NCBI RefSeq assembly: GCF_016864015.1
Contig: NZ_CP045067.1
Span: forward strand, 3,916,001-3,980,000
From: Lacinutrix sp. WUR7
GTDB taxonomy: Bacteria > Bacteroidota > Bacteroidia > Flavobacteriales > Flavobacteriaceae
Direction: 5' to 3'
DNA length: 64,000 nt
The position numbers and the translations under genes were made by a program. Under the pieces are notes generated by a model. It was not told where the DNA came from and did not search any database. It was given only the letters and a program-made list of their open reading frames with translations. Below are positions 19,639-28,236 of the stretch, in pieces; the stretch's first letter is position 1; every line of letters begins with the position of its first letter.

Positions 19639-21123
19639 TTATAGCTTCAACGAATTTTTAGATTTTTCCAGCTGTTGCTGAAAAGTTTCCGCATCCACCT
19701 CTTTCTTCCACAAAGGAACTATTTTATGGATTAATTCTTTTCCTTCTTTGCTATTTAAAATTTCAGGAAATGCTTTTTCTAAAACCTCCAACATTACTGA
19801 AGTTGCTGTGGATGCTCCAGGTGAAGCGCCTAACAAACAAGTAATGCTTCCGTCTTTACTACTTACTACTTCTGTACCAAATTGAAGAACGCCTCCTTCG
19901 TACTCATCCTTTTTAATAATTTGAACACGTTGTCCTGCAACTAGAATTTCCCAATCTTCACTTTTAGCATCTTTAACAAATTTTCGTAATTCTTTCATTC
20001 TATCTTCATGAGAAGAAGTTACTTGCTCAATTAAATATTTGGTCAAAGGTAAATTATGCCAAAAAGCACCTAATAAAGGTGAAATATTATCCAATTGCAC
20101 CGATTTAAATAAATCGAGATTAGAACCTTCCTTTAAAAACTTCGGACTAAAACCAGCAAAAGGTCCAAAAAGCAATTCGCGTTTACCATCAATATATCTT
20201 GTATCTAAATGTGGTGTAGACATTGGCGGATCTCCAATTCCTGCTTTACTATATACTTTAGCATTGTGCTGTTTTATAATTTCCTCATTTTTACAAACTA
20301 ACCATTCGCCACTTATTGGGAAACCGCCATAACCTTCTTTTTCATCAATTTCTACTTTTTGTAATAATAGTAAGCTTCCTCCTCCTGCTCCAATAAAAAC
20401 ATGCTTAGATTCTAGATTGTGTTTTTCATCTGTCTCTAGGTTTTTCATTGCAACAGTCCAATCAATATCTGCACTAGGGTCAACATCCTGCACTTCCATA
20501 TTACAATGTACAGGTGTGTTGTATTTCGTTTCTAGAATTTTAAAAAGTGCTTTTGTAAGTGCTCCATAATTCACTTCTGTTCCTCTATCGATTCGAGAAG
20601 CAGCCATGATTTCGTCTTCCTTTCTATCGTGCATTATTAAAGGAAACCAATTAGCCATTTTACTTTTATCGCGAGTAAACTCGATAGTATTAAACATAAA
20701 ATGATCTTTCATACTATGAAAACGCTTCTCTAAATAATCGGCATTTTCTTTTCCTAAAACCCAACTATGATGTGGAACAGGAGAAATAAATTCCTCCGGA
20801 TTTTCTAGCAAACCTTCTTCTGCTAAATAACTCCAAAATTGTTTTGATGTCTCAAACTGTTCGCAAATTTTTACTGCTTTTTCTATAACTACAGAACCAT
20901 CTTCCTTTTCGGGACAATAATTCAATTCGCAAAGTGCAGAATGCCCTGTCCCTGCATTATTCCATGCTGCAGAACTTTCCTGAGCAACAGCATCTAATCG
21001 TTCCACTATTAAAATTTTAAGGTCTGGTTTTAAAATTTTAGAAATCAGCGCTAACGTTGCGCTCATGATTCCTCCTCCAACACAAATTAAATCGTATTCT
21101 TTAACGGCATTTATATCTTGCAT
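19639..21123 (-). CDS. mqo: Malate:quinone oxidoreductase
   Basis: A 494-aa FAD-dependent peripheral membrane enzyme that oxidises malate to oxaloacetate and passes electrons to the quinone pool, replacing or complementing NAD-malate dehydrogenase. The N-terminal FAD fold is DLICVGGGIMSATLALI; ERLDAVAQESSAAWNNAGTGHSALCELNY and the C-terminal LLGASPGASTATSVMLEVLEKAFP are Mqo signatures. Full length. A TATATTTA sequence at 21147-21154 may be its promoter. Confidence 0.97.
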   Translation of the reverse strand: MQDINAVKEYDLICVGGGIMSATLALISKILKPDLKILIVERLDAVAQESSAAWNNAGTGHSALCELNYCPEKEDGSVVIEKAVKICEQFETSKQFWSYLAEEGLLENPEEFISPVPHHSWVLGKENADYLEKRFHSMKDHFMFNTIEFTRDKSKMANWFPLIMHDRKEDEIMAASRIDRGTEVNYGALTKALFKILETKYNTPVHCNMEVQDVDPSADIDWTVAMKNLETDEKHNLESKHVFIGAGGGSLLLLQKVEIDEKEGYGGFPISGEWLVCKNEEIIKQHNAKVYSKAGIGDPPMSTPHLDTRYIDGKRELLFGPFAGFSPKFLKEGSNLDLFKSVQLDNISPLLGAFWHNLPLTKYLIEQVTSSHEDRMKELRKFVKDAKSEDWEILVAGQRVQIIKKDEYEGGVLQFGTEVVSSKDGSITCLLGASPGASTATSVMLEVLEKAFPEILNSKEGKELIHKIVPLWKKEVDAETFQQQLEKSKNSLKL

Positions 21124-21186
21124 AATTATATACTATCATTTAGGCTTAAATATATGCAAGTCCTTTCATATATTTAATTTTTAAAC

Positions 21187-21215
21187 AAAAAAAAGGCCGC
21201 ATATAGCAACCTTTT
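21187..21215 (-). terminator. Terminator of the OmpW gene
   Basis: On the reverse strand AAAAGGTTGC pairs (two G-T wobbles) with GCGGCCTTTT across a TATAT loop, followed by 8 T in total. It lies 17 nt after the ompW-type stop. Confidence 0.8.
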
Positions 21216-21232
21216 ATAATAAATCATTAGTG

Positions 21233-21886
21233 TTAAAATAGTCTATAACCAATACCAACACCTGCAATAAAAGGGTTAATATCTACATCTGCACCAACTT
21301 TAGCTCCTAATGCTGTAGTAGCATCGACAGTCACATCTGTGTTTAGCAATAAATATTTAGCATCTAAATTAACAAACCATTTGTCTGTTATATCAAAATC
21401 AAATCCTAATTGAAAAGCAAAACCAAATGCATTATCATATTCCACTTTATCTGCTACAGGTCCAGAATTTTCATCGTAAAATAAGGTATAATTAACTCCT
21501 GCTCCAACATAAGGATGTACCATTTCACTATCAAAGTGATACTGCACCGTTAAAGTTGGAGGTAATAATCTAACATCGCCTAAAGGAATATCTCCAGCAG
21601 CTGTAGATATTGCTTTCACATCGTGTTGCGTTGTTGCTAAAATTAATTCTGCTGCAATGTTTTTAGTAAAGAAATACGTTAAATCTAATTCTGGAACATA
21701 ATCATTTTTTATTTTCACATCTCCTCCAATGGCATCTATAGTAGCAGATTCATTAGCCACTACAGCCAAAGCTCTCACTCGAAGTTGAAATTTTGTAAAA
21801 CTGGTATCTTCTGTAGTACTCTCTTGTGCGTTAGTAGAAATAAAAGCGAAACATGCTATTAAAGCTGTAATAAATATTTTTTTCAT
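21233..21886 (-). CDS. OmpW-family outer-membrane protein
   Basis: A 217-aa protein with signal peptide MKKIFITALIACFAFISTNAQ and an eight-stranded OmpW barrel. Alternating strands include FQLRVRALAVV, YVPELDLTYFFTKNIAAELILATTQHDV, PPTLTVQYHFD, VHPYVGAGVNYTLFY and DKWFVNLDAKYLLL, with a terminal Phe (GVGIGYRLF). Such porins form narrow hydrophobic channels; the solute is unknown. A TAATTTTG box lies at 21911-21918. Confidence 0.93.
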   Translation of the reverse strand: MKKIFITALIACFAFISTNAQESTTEDTSFTKFQLRVRALAVVANESATIDAIGGDVKIKNDYVPELDLTYFFTKNIAAELILATTQHDVKAISTAAGDIPLGDVRLLPPTLTVQYHFDSEMVHPYVGAGVNYTLFYDENSGPVADKVEYDNAFGFAFQLGFDFDITDKWFVNLDAKYLLLNTDVTVDATTALGAKVGADVDINPFIAGVGIGYRLF

Positions 21887-21910
21887 AATTAATTGGGTTT
21901 AAATTTTAAA

Positions 21911-21918
21911 CAAAATTA
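21911..21918 (-). promoter_or_regulatory. -7 box TAATTTTG of the OmpW gene
   Basis: Exact TAnnTTTG, 24 nt before the ATG at 21886. A TTTG 26 nt further upstream (21945-21948) is slightly too distant for a standard -33 box. Confidence 0.5.
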
Positions 21919-22060
21919 ATAGTGAAATAAACCTTAAAAGATGACAAAAGTCATAGGTTGAAGTTTTCTTTTTTTTTCTTTTTGACAAAACAATATTACT
22001 TCTAAACTCGCTTCATTTTTCAAAAAAAATGAAGTAATTTTATAGTCAATTCTTACTTAA

Positions 22061-22729
22061 ATGAAATTAAACAAATATATAGATCATACGCTTTTAAAAG
22101 CTACAGCAACTAAAGAAGATATTATTCAAGTTTGTAAAGAAGCCTTAGAACACGATTTCTTTTCGGTTTGTGTAAATTCTTGTTACGTTCCTTTAGTGAA
22201 AGAAGCACTAAAAAACTCGGATGTAAAAGTTTGCAGTGTTATAGGTTTCCCTTTAGGAGCCATGAGCACTAAAGCAAAAGTGGAAGAAACCAAACAAGCC
22301 TTAAAAGATGGAGCAGATGAAATTGACATGGTATTAAATGTTGGTTTTTTAAAAAGCAAAGATTTTGAAGCGGTTGCGCAAGACATAAAATCCGTAAAAA
22401 AAGTAATGCCAGATCATACTTTAAAAGTAATATTAGAAACCTGTTATTTAGAAGATCTAGAAATCATTAAGGCTAGTGAGCTAGCTATTCATGCTGGAGC
22501 AGATTATATTAAAACTTCTACAGGATTTGGAACCGGAGGAGCTACCATTAACGCCATAAAACTAATGAAATCTGCCATTGCTAATGGTAACACTAAAATA
22601 AAAGCTTCCGGCGGAATTAGAGATACAGAAACTGCTTTGACATATATCAATCTTGGTGTAGAAAGAATTGGCACCTCTAACGGAATTGCAATTGTAACTG
22701 GAAATACTTCCGAAGAAAACAATTACTAA
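22061..22729 (+). CDS. deoC: Deoxyribose-phosphate aldolase
   Basis: A 222-aa class I aldolase that splits 2-deoxyribose 5-phosphate into glyceraldehyde 3-phosphate and acetaldehyde. N-terminal [24 protein letters not shown] contains the catalytic Asp; [10 protein letters not shown] and YIKTSTGFG contain the two active-site lysines (the second forms the Schiff base). 20 nt ahead of deoD, together forming a nucleoside-salvage pair. A 10-bp hairpin (22011-22034) lies upstream. Confidence 0.97.
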   Translation: MKLNKYIDHTLLKATATKEDIIQVCKEALEHDFFSVCVNSCYVPLVKEALKNSDVKVCSVIGFPLGAMSTKAKVEETKQALKDGADEIDMVLNVGFLKSKDFEAVAQDIKSVKKVMPDHTLKVILETCYLEDLEIIKASELAIHAGADYIKTSTGFGTGGATINAIKLMKSAIANGNTKIKASGGIRDTETALTYINLGVERIGTSNGIAIVTGNTSEENNY

Positions 22730-22749
22730 TCAAAAAAAAACAACGACAA

Positions 22750-23448
22750 ATGAGCATACATATTGGAGCCAACAAAGGCGATATTGCAGAAACTATTTTA
22801 TTACCAGGAGATCCTTTACGAGCAAAATGGATTGCTGAAACTTTTTTTGAAAACCCTGTTTGTTTTAATGAAGTACGAGGAATGTTAGGCTATACAGGAA
22901 CGTATCAAGGCAAACGTGTTTCTGTAATGGGAACAGGAATGGGAGTACCAAGTATTTCTATTTATGCACATGAACTCATTACGCAGTTTGGTGTTAAAAA
23001 TCTTATTCGTGTTGGTAGTTCTGGTTCGTATCAAGAACATATTAAAATAAGAGATGTAGTTTTAGCAATGGCAGCTTCTTCTAATTCTGGTGTAAATGAA
23101 CTACGTTTTGGCGGTGCCGACTATGCTCCTACTGCGAGTTTTGAACTTTTTCAAAAAGCTGTAGATGCCGCAAAGACGAAAAAAATTGCCATTAAAGCTG
23201 GTAACGTTTTTACAAGTGACGAATTTTATGCAGACGATTTTGAATCGTATAAAAAGTGGAGCAAATTTGGTGTGCTTTGCGTAGAAATGGAAACTGCAGG
23301 TTTATACACGGTTGCTGCAAAGCATAATGTGAATGCCCTTACCATTCTTACCATTTCTGACTCTTTAGTCACTGGAGAAAAAACGACAAGTAAAGAAAGA
23401 GAGACTACTTTTAAAGAAATGATAGAGATTGCTTTAGAACTAGCTTAA
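22750..23448 (+). CDS. deoD: Purine-nucleoside phosphorylase, DeoD type
   Basis: A 232-aa hexameric-type phosphorylase that splits purine (deoxy)nucleosides into base and (deoxy)ribose 1-phosphate. [15 protein letters not shown], the phosphate-binding [10 protein letters not shown] and [10 protein letters not shown], and [21 protein letters not shown] in the base/ribose site are all present. Functionally paired with deoC. Confidence 0.97.
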   Translation: MSIHIGANKGDIAETILLPGDPLRAKWIAETFFENPVCFNEVRGMLGYTGTYQGKRVSVMGTGMGVPSISIYAHELITQFGVKNLIRVGSSGSYQEHIKIRDVVLAMAASSNSGVNELRFGGADYAPTASFELFQKAVDAAKTKKIAIKAGNVFTSDEFYADDFESYKKWSKFGVLCVEMETAGLYTVAAKHNVNALTILTISDSLVTGEKTTSKERETTFKEMIEIALELA

Positions 23449-23452
23449 GCAT

Positions 23453-24190
23453 TTATTTTACCGTAATATTTTTAAGCTCTATTTTTGAAAGTAGCTTTAA
23501 ATTATTAGCATCAAAAGCCTTGTCTGTATCTAAAAGATTAAGGCTTTCGTCTTTTGGTTTAAAATTGTTATAATCTACAAAACGCAAACCGCTTATAGTT
23601 CGTACGTTATATGCTTCGCGGAAACGCATACCAACACCAGAATCTTCTTGATAAGAATAAGCTAAATAATCTACAGTATATGTTTCGGTATTTACCCAAT
23701 ATACAAATACATCTTCAAAATCTTCTCCGCCACCTTCTTGCTGAAAAGTCACTTTAATTTTATGATATTTTTTTCCTTTAATAGAAACTACTCCTAAATC
23801 CTCTTTAATAACTGCATTATCATTTAATCCGTAAGGCAATAAAGCAAAATAATGTACCGAATTTACGGATGCTGCATATTTTACGGACATCGTATCTGCA
23901 ACTACCACCTCTTTATTATCAATAAATCTTTTAAATCCTTCATTATTTAATACATCACGAATTACCTGTGTAGCATCTTTAAACTCACGTTCGTATTGAT
24001 ATATTTCATTTTTACGAATAGCAGTGTACTTCTTATCTCTAAAATCAAAGACTATTTCAGCAGCAACATATTTTTCGCCTCCAGCTACTTCAATTGCTTT
24101 ATCAATAATAGTATTTGCGGTTTCTACTTTTTCAGTTTTACAAGCTATAAAGAGGATACAAACTACAATTAGGTATTTTAAATTTTGCAT
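23453..24190 (-). CDS. DUF6503-family lipoprotein
   Basis: A 245-aa protein with lipoprotein signal MQNLKYLIVVCILFIACKTEK (lipid Cys in FIAC). The beta-rich body (IVFDFRDKKYTAIRKNEIYQYER, YHKIKVTFQQEGGGEDFEDVFVYWVN, YTVDYLAYSY, GLRFVDYNNFKPKD) resembles LolA/LolB-type outer-membrane lipid-binding folds. DUF6503 is assigned from recall of flavobacterial families; function unknown. It converges on deoD with 4 nt between stops. Confidence 0.8.
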   Translation of the reverse strand: MQNLKYLIVVCILFIACKTEKVETANTIIDKAIEVAGGEKYVAAEIVFDFRDKKYTAIRKNEIYQYEREFKDATQVIRDVLNNEGFKRFIDNKEVVVADTMSVKYAASVNSVHYFALLPYGLNDNAVIKEDLGVVSIKGKKYHKIKVTFQQEGGGEDFEDVFVYWVNTETYTVDYLAYSYQEDSGVGMRFREAYNVRTISGLRFVDYNNFKPKDESLNLLDTDKAFDANNLKLLSKIELKNITVK

Positions 24191-24261
24191 GAAATATACG
24201 TTTCTTTAGGTTGTCGGAAAATTAATCAATTAATAACATTTTAGTACTTAATTAAATTATG

Positions 24262-24269
24262 TAATTTTG
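24262..24269 (+). promoter_or_regulatory. -7 box TAATTTTG of smpB
   Basis: Exact TAnnTTTG, only 6 nt before the smpB ATG; transcription would begin at or next to the start codon. Confidence 0.6.
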
Positions 24270-24275
24270 GCGAAC

Positions 24276-24737
24276 ATGCAAAACACTGTAAACATAAAAA
24301 ATAAGAAAGCAAGATTCGAATACGAGATACTCGATAAATACACTGCTGGAATTGTTTTAACGGGAACCGAAATAAAATCTATTAGAGATAGTAAAGCTTC
24401 TATTGCAGAAAGTTTTTGCGAGTTTAATGATAAAGGAGAGCTATTTGTAATTAACATGACCATACAAGAATATGTTTATGGTAACTACTACAATCATGCT
24501 CCAAAAGCGGAACGCAAGCTTTTATTAAACAAACGCGAACTTAAAAAGCTAGAAAAAGAAGTAAACACAAAAGGATTAACGATTGTTCCGTTACGTCTAT
24601 TTTTAAATGAAAGAGGCTTAGCCAAGCTAGTTGTTGCTTTAGCAAAAGGTAAGAAACTTTACGATAAGCGAGAGACCATGAAAGACAATGATAACAAAAG
24701 AGACTTAGCTAGAATTAAAAAAAGTTTTAATAATTAA
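24276..24737 (+). CDS. smpB: SsrA-binding protein SmpB
   Basis: A 153-aa partner of tmRNA in trans-translation, which frees stalled ribosomes. [36 protein letters not shown] and [27 protein letters not shown] are SmpB signatures, with the C-terminal tail [26 protein letters not shown]. Start set at ATG 24276; the in-frame TTG at 24267 lies inside the promoter box. The tmRNA gene is not in the window. The 3' end of the gene forms the 5' arm of its terminator. Confidence 0.97.
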   Translation: MQNTVNIKNKKARFEYEILDKYTAGIVLTGTEIKSIRDSKASIAESFCEFNDKGELFVINMTIQEYVYGNYYNHAPKAERKLLLNKRELKKLEKEVNTKGLTIVPLRLFLNERGLAKLVVALAKGKKLYDKRETMKDNDNKRDLARIKKSFNN

Positions 24738-24762
24738 CTACTTTTTAATTATTAAAACTTTT
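24720..24762 (+). terminator. Hairpin overlapping the smpB stop
   Basis: AAAGTTTTAATAATTA (24721-24736) and its perfect complement (24746-24761) flank a 9-nt loop; one more A-T pair extends the stem. The 5' arm includes the last smpB codons and most of the stop. Confidence 0.65.
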
Positions 24763-24852
24763 CTTCTGAATTATTTCCTTTACACTTTAAAAATAAATTC
24801 CTGAAGCTTATATTGTATTCCTATAGTTTCGTTTTCCAAAATTATAGAAATA

Positions 24853-25494
24853 CTAATTCTTATCTTCTAATAAAGGCACAAAACGAAACTCACCAAATTC
24901 GTATTTCTCAAATTCCTTTTCTCCTTTTCGTATAAACAAAGTCATGGTTTGCACATCATCACCAACAGGAATTACTAATCGTCCGCCAACGGTTAATTGT
25001 CGCAACAAAGGTTTTGGTACAAAAGGCGCTCCTGCAGTTACAATAATACTCGCAAAAGGGGCTTCTTCTTTTAAACCTTTATAACCATCTCCAAAAATTA
25101 GTTTTTTTGGTCGGTAACCCAACTTCGGTAAAAACTTAGAAGTTTTTTTAAAAAGTTCTTGCTGTCTTTCTATACTATACACTTTAGCACCTAATTCGCA
25201 CAAAACGGCCGTTTGATAACCACTTCCTGTACCAATTTCTAAAACTTTATCGGTAGGTTTTATTTGTAATAATTCCGACTGAAAAGCTACGGTATACGGT
25301 TGTGAAATAGTTTGATCTGCTCCAATAGGAAACGCTTTATCTTGATATGCATGATCTAAAAAGCTAGAATCCATAAACAAATGTCGTGGTATTTTTCTAA
25401 TAGCAGCTAGCACTTGTTTGTCTTGTATTCCTTTGGCAACTAGAACATCTACTAGCTTTTGCCTTAATCCTTGGTGTTTAAATGTGTCTTTCAA
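24853..25494 (-). CDS. pcm: Protein-L-isoaspartate(D-aspartate) O-methyltransferase
   Basis: A 213-aa enzyme that methylates damaged isoaspartyl residues for repair. The SAM-binding motif is KVLEIGTGSGYQTAVL (about 83-98), and IGADQTISQPYTVAF is the family signature. The family N-terminus (KDTFKHQGLRQKLV) begins directly after a TTG at 25494; no in-frame ATG lies between the upstream stop (25516-25518) and residue 41, so TTG is the likely start. Confidence 0.94.
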   Translation of the reverse strand: MKDTFKHQGLRQKLVDVLVAKGIQDKQVLAAIRKIPRHLFMDSSFLDHAYQDKAFPIGADQTISQPYTVAFQSELLQIKPTDKVLEIGTGSGYQTAVLCELGAKVYSIERQQELFKKTSKFLPKLGYRPKKLIFGDGYKGLKEEAPFASIIVTAGAPFVPKPLLRQLTVGGRLVIPVGDDVQTMTLFIRKGEKEFEKYEFGEFRFVPLLEDKN

Positions 25495-25557
25495 AAAATG
25501 GGTTCGTTTAGAATGCTAAAATTAAACAAACATTTTAAAGACGGTGAATAAAAAGAC

Positions 25558-25593
25558 AAAAAAAAGCATCAAATTATAACCACTTGATGCTTT
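25558..25593 (-). terminator. Terminator of the 90-aa secreted protein gene
   Basis: AAAGCATCAA (25563-25572) pairs with TTGATGCTTT (25584-25593); on the reverse strand 8 T follow the stem. Confidence 0.8.
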
Positions 25594-25613
25594 GCCTTTT
25601 ATTAAAAATGACT

Positions 25614-25886
25614 TTAATTGGATACAATTATCTTGTACGTTGTAACGTCTTCTTTACCAACTAAAGCAATCATTTCTTTGGCTTTTTCAAGGGATACCGA
25701 ATACCCTGTCGCTTTACCATAATTACTTTCGACTTCCCATAAATACATGTCTTTTTTATAGTTATTACTAAATCTATCGAGTTTTGTTTTCAAGTCTTTA
25801 TCTTGTAACGTTTGTGTTCCGTTGTTTGCAGAAATAGTCGTTGCTATAAAAAATACTGCGCCTAATGTTATGATTATTTTTTTCAT
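25614..25886 (-). CDS. Secreted hypothetical protein, 90 aa
   Basis: No family recognised. A clear signal peptide (MKKIIITLGAVFFIATTISA) is followed by a 70-residue charged domain with one Trp and no Cys (TKLDRFSNNYKKDMYLWEVESNYGKATGYSVSLEKAKEMIALVG). It ends in a beta-strand-like TTYKIIVSN. It has its own terminator, so it is a monocistronic gene. No consensus promoter is evident in the 209 nt up to the next gene, apart from that gene's own box. Confidence 0.75.
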   Translation of the reverse strand: MKKIIITLGAVFFIATTISANNGTQTLQDKDLKTKLDRFSNNYKKDMYLWEVESNYGKATGYSVSLEKAKEMIALVGKEDVTTYKIIVSN

Positions 25887-26071
25887 GATTTTATATGTTT
25901 TAAGTGAAACAATGTGTGCTCTTATAAGTCGTACACTATATTTACGTACAAGGTTTTAACAATAGATTTCGCACAAATCACAAATTCTCGTTAAAAGGTA
26001 GTTAAGGCTTTCTTAAAATGAAATCCTTTAAAAAGAATGTTAAGAATTAACAATTAAAAAATTAAATATCT

Positions 26072-26079
26072 TATTTTTG
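26072..26079 (+). promoter_or_regulatory. -7 box TATTTTTG of the Gfo/Idh/MocA gene
   Basis: Exact TAnnTTTG, 16 nt before the ATG at 26096. Confidence 0.55.
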
Positions 26080-26095
26080 TTAAAAACGTAAAAGA

Positions 26096-27055
26096 ATGCT
26101 AAAAGCTGGAGTTCTTGGTGCTGGTCACCTTGGGAAAATTCATTTAAGATTACTGCAACAATCTGACAAATATGAACTTGTAGGTTTCTATGATGCCAAC
26201 GAAGAAAACGCAAAAAAAGTAGCTGCCGAGTTTGGGTACACTTATTTCAATTCTATTGAAAAACTTATTGAAGCTGTAGATATGGTAGATATTGTAACTC
26301 CTACCCTTTCACATTATGAATGTGCTAGACAAGCTATTGCAAAAGGCAAACATATATTTATTGAAAAACCAATAACCAATACGGTAGAAGAAGCCGAAAC
26401 ACTTAGGACTTTAGTTGCCGAATATGGTGTAAAAGGACAAGTGGGACATGTAGAACGATTTAATCCAGCTTTTACAGCGGTGAAAGACATGCTAGATAAG
26501 CCCATGTTTATTGAGACACATCGATTGGCAGAATTTAATCCTCGTGGGACTGATGTTCCTGTGGTTTTAGATTTAATGATTCACGATATAGACATTATTT
26601 TAAGTGTTGTACAATCTAAAGTAAAACACGTTAGCGCAAGTGGCGTATCTGTAATTAGTGATACTCCAGATATTGCAAACGCAAGAATAGAGTTTGTAAA
26701 TGGTTGTGTTGCGAACTTAACTGCAAGTCGAATTTCTTTAAAAAACATGCGTAAAACACGTTTCTTTCAAAGGGACGCTTATGTTTCTGTAGACTTCTTA
26801 GAAAAGAAATGTGAAGTGGTTAAAATGAAAGATGCTCCGAAAGAACCAGGAGATTTCGATATGATTTTACAAAATGCCGAAGGTATTAAAAAGCAAATCT
26901 ATTTCGATAATCCCGATGTAGCAGGAAACAATGCTATTCTTGACGAATTAGAATCTTTTGCAGATGCCATAAACAACAACACAAAACCAATTGTAACCTT
27001 ACATGATGGTACCGAAGCATTACGTGTTGCAACCATGATAATCGATCAATTTTAG
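26096..27055 (+). CDS. Gfo/Idh/MocA-family NAD(P)-dependent oxidoreductase
   Basis: A 319-aa cytoplasmic oxidoreductase. The Rossmann motif AGVLGAGHLGKIHLRLL is at 3-19 and the EKPITNT motif is at about 98-104. In the C-terminal alpha/beta domain, VLDLMIHDIDIIL holds the catalytic-site histidine. Bacteroidota members of this type act on sugars or on UDP-sugar derivatives, but the substrate is not evident. Single gene. Confidence 0.9.
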   Translation: MLKAGVLGAGHLGKIHLRLLQQSDKYELVGFYDANEENAKKVAAEFGYTYFNSIEKLIEAVDMVDIVTPTLSHYECARQAIAKGKHIFIEKPITNTVEEAETLRTLVAEYGVKGQVGHVERFNPAFTAVKDMLDKPMFIETHRLAEFNPRGTDVPVVLDLMIHDIDIILSVVQSKVKHVSASGVSVISDTPDIANARIEFVNGCVANLTASRISLKNMRKTRFFQRDAYVSVDFLEKKCEVVKMKDAPKEPGDFDMILQNAEGIKKQIYFDNPDVAGNNAILDELESFADAINNNTKPIVTLHDGTEALRVATMIIDQF

Positions 27056-27076
27056 AAAAACAAACTTGAAACTTGC

Positions 27077-27146
27077 TCTCCTCTTTAGTTAAAGAGGAGA
27101 ATGAATTTTGATTTCACTTTTAAAAGAAATCAAAAGAAAGAGGAGT
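27077..27146. repeat. Nested palindromic intergenic element with alternative pairings
   Basis: TCTCCTCTTT (27077-27086) pairs with AAAGAGGAGA (27091-27100) over a 4-nt loop. TTTTGATTTC (27106-27115) pairs with GAAATCAAAA (27126-27135). A second AAAGAGGAG (27138-27146) can compete for the first arm. The layout recalls an interspersed flavobacterial repeat. Confidence 0.6.
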
Positions 27147-27230
27147 TTTAAATTAATGATAAACAGCTTCCCATTCCTTCCTGTCAGTTGGCAGCCTTAT
27201 GGGAATATTAAACTAACAGATTTCCGCTTT

Positions 27231-27248
27231 CGCGGAAATAAAAAATAA
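27231..27248. repeat. REP-like palindrome before the 3-hydroxybutyryl-CoA dehydrogenase gene
   Basis: TTTCCGC (27231-27237), loop TTTC, GCGGAAA (27242-27248). It ends 11 nt before the ATG. Palindromes of this form (CCGCTTTCGCGG) are frequent between flavobacterial genes. Confidence 0.6.
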
Positions 27249-27259
27249 AAATTATTTTT

Positions 27260-28150
27260 ATGAAAAACGTAGCAGTAATCGGAGCTGGAACCATGGGAAA
27301 TGGTATTGCGCATACTTTTGCACAATCTGGATTTAACGTACAACTTATAGATATAAGCGAAGCTTCTTTGGAAAAAGGAATAAACACCATTTCTAAAAAT
27401 TTAGATAGAATGGTGGCTAAAGAAAGAATTACAGAAGCAGATAAAGCAGAAACCTTAGGAAATATTACCACTTTTACAAGTATTCCTGAAGGTGTTAAAA
27501 ACGCAAGTCTTGTTGTTGAAGCAGCTACAGAAAATGTGGATTTAAAGCTGAATATTTTTAAGCAGTTAGACGAAGCTTGTGCTGCAGATACCATCTTAGC
27601 TTCCAATACTTCTTCTATTTCTATTACACAAATAGCTGCAGTTACTAATCGTCCGGATAAAGTAATTGGTATGCACTTTATGAATCCAGTGCCAATTATG
27701 AAATTGGTAGAGATTATAAGAGGTTATAATACCAGTGACGAAGTAACCAATACCATTATGGAACTTTCTAGAAAATTAGGAAAGACACCAACAGAAGTAA
27801 ACGATTACCCTGGTTTTGTTGCAAACCGTATTTTAATGCCAATGCTTAACGAGGCTATTGAAACACTATACAATGGTGTTGCCGGTGTGGAAGAAATTGA
27901 TACCGTTATGAAATTAGGAATGGCGCATCCAATGGGACCATTACAATTAGCAGATTTTATTGGACTAGATATTTGTCTTTCTATTTTAAATGTGATGTAT
28001 GACGGATTCAAAAACCCAAAATACGCACCTTGTCCGTTATTAGTAAATATGGTAAGAGCTGGAAAACTAGGTGTGAAATCTGGTGAAGGTTTTTATGATT
28101 ACTCGCAGAGTAGAAAAGCCGAGCATGTTTCGAAGCAGTTTGTTAAGTAA
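27260..28150 (+). CDS. 3-hydroxybutyryl-CoA dehydrogenase
   Basis: A 296-aa NAD(P)-dependent enzyme interconverting 3-hydroxyacyl-CoA and acetoacetyl-CoA. Rossmann motif VAVIGAGTMGNGIAHTF; VIGMHFMNPVPIMKLVEII carries the catalytic His, and PGFVANRILMPMLNEAI the substrate-site Asn. Single-domain length excludes the FadB/FadJ fusion. Stand-alone gene; beta-oxidation or butanoate metabolism. Confidence 0.94.
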   Translation: MKNVAVIGAGTMGNGIAHTFAQSGFNVQLIDISEASLEKGINTISKNLDRMVAKERITEADKAETLGNITTFTSIPEGVKNASLVVEAATENVDLKLNIFKQLDEACAADTILASNTSSISITQIAAVTNRPDKVIGMHFMNPVPIMKLVEIIRGYNTSDEVTNTIMELSRKLGKTPTEVNDYPGFVANRILMPMLNEAIETLYNGVAGVEEIDTVMKLGMAHPMGPLQLADFIGLDICLSILNVMYDGFKNPKYAPCPLLVNMVRAGKLGVKSGEGFYDYSQSRKAEHVSKQFVK

Positions 28151-28165
28151 TAAAACAGTCGCAGC

Positions 28166-28213
28166 TTTCAGTCGCAGTCACAGTCATACTCAGTCCTGCT
28201 ACTGCGACTGAAA
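28166..28213. repeat. CAGT-type repeat forming a 13-bp hairpin
   Basis: TTTCAGTCGCAGT (28166-28178) and the exact complement ACTGCGACTGAAA (28201-28213) with a 22-nt loop, 23 nt before the DUF1015 gene. Same motif family as the 13-bp array at 5399. Confidence 0.75.
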
Positions 28214-28236
28214 ACGGTGACTGAAAACTAAAATTT

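Noticed and set aside
22011-22034. Hairpin CTTCATTTTT/AAAAATGAAG before deoC as a riboswitch
   Set aside because: It is a single short stem in an AT-rich divergent promoter region without further conserved structure.
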